DNA from: SAR86 cluster bacterium
GTDB lineage: Bacteria > Pseudomonadota > Gammaproteobacteria > Magnimaribacterales > Magnimaribacteraceae
DNA: 47,750 bases
Direction of reading: 5' to 3'
Assembly: GCA_022447025.1 (NCBI GenBank)
Contig: JAKUUL010000004.1
Span: 1 to 47,750, forward strand
Of this stretch, positions 1-7,049 are shown one piece after another. Each line of letters opens with the position of its first letter. Within the stretch, counting starts at the first letter, position 1. A model generated the notes under the pieces. It had not been told where the DNA came from and ran no database searches. It saw only the letters and a list, made by a program, of their open reading frames with translations. The translations under genes were made by a program, and so were the position numbers.

Positions 1-322
1 CAGTAAAAAGTTTTTGAAGTCTAGGTGTTAGAGTAATATTAGCTACCAGTACCTGTCCATTTTCATTTGGAAAATAACTTAAAGAATCTATTTCAACAGG
101 CAAATTTTTAAATGCTGATCTATTTTCTAGATCAACAAACATTTCCTCTCTTTGTGCTGGCTCCATGGAGCCTATAAAGTTAATGGTTATATGATGCTGA
201 TTATCTTTAGACCAATTTACTTTATGATTTCTAATAAGAAATTTTTTTTGATCTTCTTTTAGCTGACAGACAACCTTATTGAACTCAGGATTTGGTGTTA
301 AAGCTATAAATATTCTAGACAT
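1..322 (-). CDS. thpR: RNA 2',3'-cyclic phosphodiesterase / 2'-5' RNA ligase (ThpR-like), 3' part off window
   Basis: Reading the minus strand from an ATG at 322-320 gives an uninterrupted frame of about 107 codons that leaves the window at base 1, so only the N-terminal half is present. The product begins MSRIFIALTPNPEF and carries HHITINFIG near residue 43, matching the first HxTx motif of the 2H phosphoesterase superfamily in the usual place for ThpR/LigT. Members open 2',3'-cyclic phosphates and can join 2'-5' RNA ends in vitro; the cellular role is unclear. The second HxTx motif would lie beyond the window. The gene is divergent from trpS across about 88 bp. The family call is fairly firm; the exact substrate is not. 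Confidence 0.72.
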   Translation of the reverse strand, partial: MSRIFIALTPNPEFNKVVCQLKEDQKKFLIRNHKVNWSKDNQHHITINFIGSMEPAQREEMFVDLENRSAFKNLPVEIDSLSYFPNENGQVLVANITLTPRLQKLFT

Positions 323-410
323 TACTAATTTTAAAATAATAATGATTACCATGGTGGAATCAAGCACTTTATTCGTACGTTAGGATAAAATATGCATAAG
401 GGTAGAAATT

Positions 411-1418
411 TTGAGCAATAAAAAAAGAGTATTAACTGGCATAACTACTAGCGGCACACCGCATATAGGAAATTTAGCTGGAGCAATCTTACCGGCCATA
501 AAAGCAAGTCAAAATAAATCTACTGAGTCTTTTCTATTTTTAGCTGATTACCATTCATTAATTAAAAATAACGATCCTGAATTAACTCATACCTCAAGCT
601 TTGAAATAGCAGCATGTTGGTTGGCTTGTGGATTAGACCCAAAAGAGGTAATTTTTTATAGACAGTCAGACATACCCCATATTATGGAGTTAACTTGGGT
701 ACTTGGATGTTTAACATCTAAAGGACTTATGAACAGATCTCATGCCTACAAAGCAGCTGTAGCAGAAAATAAAAAGGAAGATCCTGATAAAGGAATTACT
801 ATGGGGCTATTTAATTATCCTGTACTAATGGCTGCAGATATTCTTATGTTTAATGCTGATATGGTTCCAGTTGGGCAAGATCAGAAACAGCATGTAGAAA
901 TGACTAGGGATATCGCTCTAAGATTTAATCATCATTATGGAGAAGTATTTACGGTTCCAGATGTATCTATAGAAGAAGATGCAGGCACGTTACCTGGAAT
1001 TGACGGTAGGAAAATGAGTAAGAGTTATAAAAATGTTATACCTATATTCCTAAACAAAGATGATCTAAGAAAAAGAATAATGAAAATTAAAACAGATTCA
1101 AAAGAACCTGGGGAACCTAAAGAAATTGATGAATCATCAATTTTCAATATTTATCGTGCTTTTGCTACTGAAAAACTAACAAAAGAACTAACTAATAAAT
1201 ATAAAGAAGGAATAGCTTGGGGAGAAGCTAAAGAATTATTGTTTGAATTATTAGAAGAAAAAATAAGCCCTTTAAGAAAAAACTATGAAGTACTTATTGA
1301 TGATAGAACAGGATTAGAAAAAATATTACTGTCAGGGGCAGAAAAGGCTCTTGATGTATCAACTCCTATTATCAATAAAGTTAGACAGGCAGTTGGTATT
1401 AGAGGCTTTGGTGATTAA
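411..1418 (+). CDS. trpS: Tryptophanyl-tRNA synthetase
   Basis: Class I aminoacyl-tRNA synthetase that charges tRNA-Trp in the cytoplasm. The 335-residue product has the two class signatures: PHIGN near residue 17 (the HIGH motif) and GRKMSKS near residue 200 (the KMSKS loop), with AADILMFNADMVPVGQDQ of the TrpRS core between them. Length matches the bacterial family (about 330-340). The start is a TTG: AAGGGT at 398-403 sits at good Shine-Dalgarno distance, no in-frame ATG precedes the conserved TSGTPHIGN segment, and the family begins here. It is the first gene of the long plus-strand run and is followed by a weak hairpin before the MFS gene. Confidence 0.95.
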   Translation: MSNKKRVLTGITTSGTPHIGNLAGAILPAIKASQNKSTESFLFLADYHSLIKNNDPELTHTSSFEIAACWLACGLDPKEVIFYRQSDIPHIMELTWVLGCLTSKGLMNRSHAYKAAVAENKKEDPDKGITMGLFNYPVLMAADILMFNADMVPVGQDQKQHVEMTRDIALRFNHHYGEVFTVPDVSIEEDAGTLPGIDGRKMSKSYKNVIPIFLNKDDLRKRIMKIKTDSKEPGEPKEIDESSIFNIYRAFATEKLTKELTNKYKEGIAWGEAKELLFELLEEKISPLRKNYEVLIDDRTGLEKILLSGAEKALDVSTPIINKVRQAVGIRGFGD

Positions 1419-1438
1419 ATAAATTAAACCCTTAAAAG

Positions 1439-1463
1439 ATCAGAATTATAGAATCTGATTTTA
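1439..1463 (+). terminator. Possible weak intrinsic terminator after trpS
   Basis: ATCAGA at 1439-1444 and TCTGAT at 1454-1459 can form a 6-bp stem with a 9-nt loop, followed by TTTT and more T/A-rich sequence. The stem is short and AT-rich, so it may only attenuate readthrough into the MFS gene 16 bases downstream. Confidence 0.25.
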
Positions 1464-1478
1464 AATTTAATTTTAAAG

Positions 1479-2723
1479 ATGAATAAACTCCCATCTATTA
1501 TTTGGTTATTGTCAGGTGGCCTTTTTTTTGTTGGGGCAGGTCAGTCTGTGGTGTTTATAACAATACCACCCTTAGCAAGAGATTTAGGGTTAAGTGAGGT
1601 TGAAACTGGCTCTATATTCGCTATTTCAGCACTTGCTTGGATGCTGTTTAGTCCTTATTGGGGTAAATTAAGTGATCAATTAGGAAGGAAAATTATAGTT
1701 ATAGTCGGCTTAATTGGCTGTGCGGTCTCTTTAATTTTATTTAGTAGTGCTTTATCTCTTGGGACCACAGGAGTTTTACTTGGCTGGAAACTATTGGCAG
1801 GTTTAATTTTTGCTAGGATGATAAATGGCATTCTAGGCAGTGCTACTAGACAAGGTGCCGGGGCTTGGGTTGCTGATGTAACAAATCAAGATCAAAGAAG
1901 CGGAGGATTTGGTAGATTAAATGCAGGATTTTCTGCTGGCCGAATAGCGGGTCCAGCCATAGCGGGATTTCTTCTCGTAATTTCATACACATTGCCTTTT
2001 TATATTTTTTCGGTAGGACTATTGTTCATTACGGTTATGCTCTTAAGACAACCCCCTGCAGAACTAGAAAAAAAAGAAGAAGACCCAGTAAGTGATTTAC
2101 AACTATTGGATAACAGAGTTTGGCCTTTCTTAGTTATTGGTATTTCTTTAGGAATATGTAATGCAGCTGTAGTGCAAACTTCATCTTTTTATTTTCTAGA
2201 TGTTATCGTTCCCTCAGTACCTAACCCCATTGCATATGCAAGCGTAGGATTTATGTTGGCAGCGTTTGGAAGTATTATTGGTCAACTCTTAATAGCGGAT
2301 AAACTAAGGGTATCACCTGGATCTCTAATTCGTTATGGAACCTTATTAATAGCTATTGCCCTGTTATGTATTTCCTATAGCAAAACTCTCAACCTAATAT
2401 ATTTCTCCTTCTTTTTATTTGGATTAGGTCAAGGAACTCAAAGTACAGGTTTAGCTGCAGGTATATCTCTGTCTGTAGGAAAACATCACCAAGGTAAAGC
2501 AAATGGATTTATGGGTATGGTTATACCTGTAGGGCATATATTTTCTCCTTTAATAGCTATGCCTCTTTATATGGCTTCGCCCCATTATCCCTACTTATTA
2601 GGATTTCTAGTTATGTTCTTCTCACTTCTTTTTATTCAACTCAATAAACAACATAGATGGATTAGAAAAAAAGGCTATAAGCGAGTTAATTTAGAAGAAG
2701 CTCAGTCTCTAGAAGAGACTTAA
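1479..2723 (+). CDS. Major facilitator superfamily transporter (drug-efflux-like)
   Basis: Inner-membrane carrier of 414 residues with about 12 hydrophobic segments, the usual MFS size. The cytoplasmic loop between helices 2 and 3 reads PYWGKLSDQLGRK near residue 60, the MFS motif A (GxLaDrxGrk). A glycine-rich stretch near residues 145-160 (FGRLNAGFSAGRIAGPAIAG) resembles the motif C region of proton-driven drug antiporters, so export of a small hydrophobic compound is more likely than sugar uptake. The substrate cannot be read from the sequence. The C-terminal tail after the last helix is basic and then acidic. It starts at an ATG 60 bases after trpS and is followed at 46 bases by an SDR gene. 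Confidence 0.82.
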   Translation: MNKLPSIIWLLSGGLFFVGAGQSVVFITIPPLARDLGLSEVETGSIFAISALAWMLFSPYWGKLSDQLGRKIIVIVGLIGCAVSLILFSSALSLGTTGVLLGWKLLAGLIFARMINGILGSATRQGAGAWVADVTNQDQRSGGFGRLNAGFSAGRIAGPAIAGFLLVISYTLPFYIFSVGLLFITVMLLRQPPAELEKKEEDPVSDLQLLDNRVWPFLVIGISLGICNAAVVQTSSFYFLDVIVPSVPNPIAYASVGFMLAAFGSIIGQLLIADKLRVSPGSLIRYGTLLIAIALLCISYSKTLNLIYFSFFLFGLGQGTQSTGLAAGISLSVGKHHQGKANGFMGMVIPVGHIFSPLIAMPLYMASPHYPYLLGFLVMFFSLLFIQLNKQHRWIRKKGYKRVNLEEAQSLEET

Positions 2724-2769
2724 ATAATGGTATTATTGATCATCAGTAACTAAAAAAAAGAGAAAAAGT

Positions 2770-3657
2770 ATGTTTGCTAAAGATCTGCTTAAAGGAAAGA
2801 GAATTCTAGTCACAGGCGGCGGCTCAGGATTAGGAAAAGAGATGGCCCGTTACTTTTTAAAATATGGAGCAGAAGTACTTATTTGTGGAAGAAGGGTAGG
2901 TGTTTTAGAAGATACGGCAAAAGAACTAATGGATGAGAATGGCGGGCTAGTTAAATGCTATGGACTGGATATAAGAGGAGCCCAGGACGTAGATGACACT
3001 ATTGAACAAATATTTTTGGAAGGTCCTTTAGATGGCCTAGTAAACAATGCAGCTGGGAATTTTATTTCTAGAACTGAAGATTTATCTCATAGAGGCTTCG
3101 AAGCAATAGCTAGCATAGTTTTTCATGGTACTTTTTACGTAACTCATTCTGTGGGTAAAAGATGGCTTGAGCTAGACCGAAAAGGGTCAATAGTCTCGAT
3201 ATTAGCTACATGGGTTTGGACTGGCTCAGCATTTACAGTGCCCTCTGCCATGTCAAAAAGTGGTATACATGCTATGACTAAATCTTTAGCAACAGAGTGG
3301 GGGCATGCTGGTATAAGACTAAATGCTATAGCTCCAGGACCTTTTCCTACTGAAGGCGCTTGGGCTAGACTCTCTCCAGGTCAAGATCCCAATGCCGATG
3401 CAAGTGATGGCATGTATTCAGGTAACCCTATGGGTAGATTTGGTGAAATGGCTGAACTAGGGAACTTAGCAACCTTTCTAATGTCTGATGGATGCGACTA
3501 TTTAACTGGACAAACTATAGCTTTAGATGGAGCAGAATACTTAACTGGAGGAACTTTTTACAGGGCCTTAGCGTCTTTAAAAGATGAGGATTGGGAGGCT
3601 ATTAAGTCAACTATCAAGGCCACGAACGAGAAAGATAAACAAAAAAGATCTGTTTAA
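2770..3657 (+). CDS. Short-chain dehydrogenase/reductase, 2,4-dienoyl-CoA reductase-like
   Basis: A 295-residue classical SDR fold. The cofactor motif TGGGSGLG lies at residues 15-22, with GRR near 40-42 favouring NADP(H). NNAAGN at 92-97 is the stabilising NNAG-type motif. The region TGSAFTVPSAMSKSG (151-165) matches the active-site segment of DECR/PECR-type reductases, with the conserved Lys as K163. Aligned to the DECR active-site pattern YAETGSGFVVPSASAK, the Tyr position is Trp148 here, so the usual general acid seems to be absent. It is followed by an aldehyde dehydrogenase at 23 bases. The nearby beta-oxidation genes make an acyl-CoA substrate plausible, but this is inference; it could be a related hydroxyacyl or enoyl reductase. 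Confidence 0.8.
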   Translation: MFAKDLLKGKRILVTGGGSGLGKEMARYFLKYGAEVLICGRRVGVLEDTAKELMDENGGLVKCYGLDIRGAQDVDDTIEQIFLEGPLDGLVNNAAGNFISRTEDLSHRGFEAIASIVFHGTFYVTHSVGKRWLELDRKGSIVSILATWVWTGSAFTVPSAMSKSGIHAMTKSLATEWGHAGIRLNAIAPGPFPTEGAWARLSPGQDPNADASDGMYSGNPMGRFGEMAELGNLATFLMSDGCDYLTGQTIALDGAEYLTGGTFYRALASLKDEDWEAIKSTIKATNEKDKQKRSV

Positions 3658-3680
3658 GAAAAATTAATTTAGGTGTAATT

Positions 3681-5120
3681 ATGAGTGAAACAACAATATC
3701 AGAAATGAAAAGAGTCTTAGACTTACAAAAACAACTTCATATCCAGGAAGGGCCGGCAAGTGCCCAATTAAGGAAAGACAGGATTGATAGGTGTATTGCA
3801 ATGGTTAAGAAATACCAAGATCCAATAATTTCAGCTCTTCAAGATGATTTTGGTAATAGGGATCCTATTATGAGTGTAGCTACTGAAGTTATGTCTGCTA
3901 TTGGGCCCTTAGAGCATGCAAAAAAGAATCTAGTAAAGTGGATGAAACCAGAAAAGAGAAAAGCACAGATAGCACCTTTAGGTCCGTTATTAGGGTTATT
4001 GGGAGCAAGAGCAAAGATTGAATATCAGCCCATGGGTACAGTAGGTTGTATTAGTCCATGGAATTTCCCAGTTAATTTAGTTTTGGCTCCTATGGGAGGA
4101 ATTTTGGCAGCAGGAAACAGAGTAATGGTAAAGCCTTCTGAAATAACTCCATCAACTTCAAGTGTTATGCAGAAGATGTTTAAGGAATATTTTGATGAGG
4201 TTGAAATAGCAGTTTTTACAGGAGACGCTGAAGTTGGAGCTGCGTTTAGCAGTTTACCTTTTGACCACATGCTATTTACTGGAGGTACTTCTATTGCAAA
4301 ACATGTTATGAAAGCAGCTTCTGAGAATTTGGTACCTCTAACTTTAGAATTGGGAGGTAAGTCGCCTGTTATCTTAGGAAAAGACTCTGATGTAGCCAGT
4401 GCAGCTGTAAGGGTTATGCAGGGAAAAACAATGAATGCAGGTCAAATTTGTCTTGCACCTGATTATGCCCTAGTACCTAAAGATAAAGTTTCAGAATTTG
4501 TTGAAGAAAGTGTTAATGCAGTCTCAACTATGTACCCTTCTTTAAAAGAGAATGATGACTACACCTCAATAATAAACGAAAAACATTTTGATAGAATTCA
4601 AAGCTACTTGGAAGATGCTAAAGAAAAGGGAGCTGAGTTAGTAGAAATAAATCCCAGTTCAGAAGATTTTTCACAACAACCACACTATAAAATTCCGCCT
4701 ACCTTAGTTTTGAATCCAAGTGAAGACATGAAGTTAATGCAGGAAGAGATCTTTGGGCCAGTATTACCTGTTAAGGCATATGAACAAGTAGAAGAATCAG
4801 TAAGCTATGTAAACTCTAAAGATAGACCTTTAGGTTTGTACTATTTTGGTAATAATAAAAAAGATCAAGACTACGTATTAAAAAATACTACTTCAGGTGG
4901 AGTTACAGTCAATGATGTTATTTCACATATAACTATGGAAGACCTTCCTTTCGGAGGAGTGGGTCCAAGCGGAATGGGGTCTTACCATGGATATGATGGG
5001 TTCAAGGAATTCTCGCATGCTAAATCAATTTATAAGCAAACTAAATTAAATTTAAATAAATTAGCAGGCTTGGTTCCCCCTTACAAAAGTAAGGCTGATA
5101 AAGCTCCTAGTTCTTCTTAA
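3681..5120 (+). CDS. Coniferyl-aldehyde dehydrogenase-type NAD(P)+ aldehyde dehydrogenase
   Basis: Oxidises an aldehyde to the acid with NAD(P)+. The 479-residue product has the ALDH catalytic set: SPWNFP with Asn128, LELGGKSP with the general base Glu223, and GQICLAPDY with nucleophile Cys257, then EEIFGPVLPV near 350. The short N-terminus and the GQxCxAPDYxLV wording place it with class 3-like and coniferyl-aldehyde dehydrogenases (CalB family). Similar enzymes act on fatty and aromatic aldehydes, so the substrate is open; a fatty or lignin-derived aldehyde would suit the acyl-CoA oxidation genes nearby. It shares the strand and close spacing of the SDR upstream (23 bases) and the lolC/E gene downstream (27 bases). 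Confidence 0.85.
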   Translation: MSETTISEMKRVLDLQKQLHIQEGPASAQLRKDRIDRCIAMVKKYQDPIISALQDDFGNRDPIMSVATEVMSAIGPLEHAKKNLVKWMKPEKRKAQIAPLGPLLGLLGARAKIEYQPMGTVGCISPWNFPVNLVLAPMGGILAAGNRVMVKPSEITPSTSSVMQKMFKEYFDEVEIAVFTGDAEVGAAFSSLPFDHMLFTGGTSIAKHVMKAASENLVPLTLELGGKSPVILGKDSDVASAAVRVMQGKTMNAGQICLAPDYALVPKDKVSEFVEESVNAVSTMYPSLKENDDYTSIINEKHFDRIQSYLEDAKEKGAELVEINPSSEDFSQQPHYKIPPTLVLNPSEDMKLMQEEIFGPVLPVKAYEQVEESVSYVNSKDRPLGLYYFGNNKKDQDYVLKNTTSGGVTVNDVISHITMEDLPFGGVGPSGMGSYHGYDGFKEFSHAKSIYKQTKLNLNKLAGLVPPYKSKADKAPSSS

Positions 5121-5147
5121 GTAAGAAAAAGAAATCTTTTAACGGTT

Positions 5148-6392
5148 ATGTCTTCTTTGCCGCTATCCATAGCAATTAAATACTTGAAGGGCAAAAGATC
5201 AGGTTTTTTATCTTTTGTATCTTCAGCTGGTTTTGTAGGGGTAGCTCTAGGAGTTGCAGTGTTAATTCTTGTCTCTTCAGTGATGAATGGATTTGAAAAA
5301 GAGTTAAGAGAAAGAGTTCTTCAATCTATCCCTCATGCTTCTATTATTGGAAGCATTGGAATAGACCAGGTTCCTCAAGTTAGAAATATCCTTTTAGAAA
5401 ATAAAGAAATTGTAGCTAGTTCACCTTACATAGAGTCTCAAGGGTTAATTGGGTCTTCCGAGTCACTCAAGGGAATTTATATCTTTGGTGTTAATCCAGA
5501 TTTAGAAAATGAAGTATCAATAGTGGGTAAAAGAATAATTGAAGGTTCATGGAACTCAATAGAAGAAGAAAAATATGGAATAGTCATTGGAGATATATTA
5601 GCTTACCAATTAGGTATAGGCATCGGCGATATGGTTAATGTGCTTTTCCCTGATACAACTCTAAGCTTGGCTGGCATCCTACCTAGAACCAAGAGATTCA
5701 AAGTAACAGGTATTTTTAGTATAGGAGCTCCAGAGATGGACCAATCTTTTGCCTATATCAATATAACTAATGCACAAAAGTTACTTAGACTTGATGATAC
5801 TGTTCATGGAGTTAGGATTAGATATAAAGATCTATTCCAAGCACCTCAAATGGTTCACTTAGATACCATAAGGGTTAATCAGGCTCTTAGCTCATATTAC
5901 TCTTCTGGCAACTGGACCAACAATTATGGGACTCTTTTCAAGGCTATAAACATGGAGAAGTTCTTAGTTTTTCTTTTATTGTCTTTAGTTATTGTGATTG
6001 CTGTTTTTAATATAGTTTCTTTATCGGTTATGACTATTAATGAAAAAAGATCACAAATAGCAATTCTGATGACTATTGGTGCAACACCTTCTTTTGTTCA
6101 AAAGATATTTATGTATTTTGGAAGCTTAATTGGAATAACTGGAACATTACTAGGATTGTTAATTGGCTTAGTCCTTACTTACTTTTTAGGTCCCATTATT
6201 GCTTTTATTGAAAATCTATTAGGAATGAGGTTTTTAGAAGTCTATTTTATTAATTATTTTCCAGTTGATTTAAGAGTAAATTGGATATTGGCTATATGTT
6301 TAATTTCAATACTTTTAACAATTTTAGCAAGCTTATATCCCTCTAGATTAGCGTCTAAGATAAACCCAGCTGAGGTACTTAGATATGAATAA
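5148..6392 (+). CDS. lolC: Lipoprotein-releasing ABC transporter permease, LolC/LolE family
   Basis: Inner-membrane permease of the Lol system, which extracts outer-membrane lipoproteins and hands them to LolA. The 414-residue product has the MacB/FtsX architecture: helix 1 at about 20-47, a large periplasmic domain to about 270, then three C-terminal helices. Family wording includes AIKYLKGKRSGFLSFVS near the N-terminus, LPRTKRFKVTGIFSIGAPEMDQ in the periplasmic domain, and ASLYPSRLASKINPAEVLRYE at the C-terminus. It overlaps lolD by 8 bases. Only one LolC/E-type gene is present and no lolE follows lolD, so the product may work as a homodimer like LolF; the symbol lolC is therefore positional. 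Confidence 0.9.
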   Translation: MSSLPLSIAIKYLKGKRSGFLSFVSSAGFVGVALGVAVLILVSSVMNGFEKELRERVLQSIPHASIIGSIGIDQVPQVRNILLENKEIVASSPYIESQGLIGSSESLKGIYIFGVNPDLENEVSIVGKRIIEGSWNSIEEEKYGIVIGDILAYQLGIGIGDMVNVLFPDTTLSLAGILPRTKRFKVTGIFSIGAPEMDQSFAYINITNAQKLLRLDDTVHGVRIRYKDLFQAPQMVHLDTIRVNQALSSYYSSGNWTNNYGTLFKAINMEKFLVFLLLSLVIVIAVFNIVSLSVMTINEKRSQIAILMTIGATPSFVQKIFMYFGSLIGITGTLLGLLIGLVLTYFLGPIIAFIENLLGMRFLEVYFINYFPVDLRVNWILAICLISILLTILASLYPSRLASKINPAEVLRYE

Positions 6393-7041
6393 TCTCCTCT
6401 TTAAATGTTCTAAAATTTGTAAGAATTTCTATCAGGGAGAAGGGGTCGTAGAAGTATTAAAGGATATAGATTTTAGCTTAGAAAAATCTTCTAGTGTTGC
6501 CATTACTGGTCCTTCAGGTTCAGGTAAAACAACTCTACTAAATATGCTATCAGGCTTAGATAGTCCTACGTCTGGTGAAATAATCTTTAATAAAAATGAC
6601 ATAGAAAATTTAAATGAAAAAGAAAAAGCTTTAATGCGAAATAAAGAAATAGGTTTCGTTTATCAATTCCACCATTTACTACCAGAATTTACTGCTCTTG
6701 AGAATGTTTCATTACCAATGCTAATTTCAGGTATTCATAGTGAGGAAGCTTTAGAGAAAAGTAATTATTTACTAAAAAAAGTAAATCTAAATAATCGGAC
6801 AAATCATAAACCATCTGAATTATCTGGCGGAGAAAGGCAAAGGGTTGCAGTTGCTAGGGCTCTATCTAATTCACCCTCCTGTTTAATCATGGATGAACCT
6901 ACTGGCGATTTAGATACTTATAATGCTCTTAACACAGTAGAAACTATCTTGGAGTTATCTCAGGAATTAAAGGTTAGTTTAATCATTGCTACTCATGATG
7001 TTTCTTTATCATCTAAGATGGACAGAATATTTAGTTTGTAG
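6385..7041 (+). CDS. lolD: Lipoprotein-releasing system ATPase LolD
   Basis: ATPase that powers lipoprotein release with the LolC/E permease on the cytoplasmic face of the inner membrane. The 218-residue product is a full ABC domain: Walker A GPSGSGKTT at 42-50, Q-loop FVYQFHHLLPEFTALENV near 90, signature LSGGERQRVAVARAL near 147-161, Walker B CLIMDEPTGDLD, and switch His in ATHD. LPEFTALENV and the short length fit the LolD/MacB branch rather than general importers. Its start lies inside the end of lolC/E (8-base overlap), implying translational coupling. Its stop codon lies in the purine-rich stretch preceding the GTG of msbA-lpxK. Confidence 0.95.
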   Translation: MNNLLFKCSKICKNFYQGEGVVEVLKDIDFSLEKSSSVAITGPSGSGKTTLLNMLSGLDSPTSGEIIFNKNDIENLNEKEKALMRNKEIGFVYQFHHLLPEFTALENVSLPMLISGIHSEEALEKSNYLLKKVNLNNRTNHKPSELSGGERQRVAVARALSNSPSCLIMDEPTGDLDTYNALNTVETILELSQELKVSLIIATHDVSLSSKMDRIFSL

Positions 7042-7049
7042 GTAAAGCA

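Noticed and set aside
2724-2769. AATAAT-GGT-ATTATT hairpin between the MFS and SDR genes
   Set aside because: All A/T stem with no T-run; expected by chance in AT-rich spacers.
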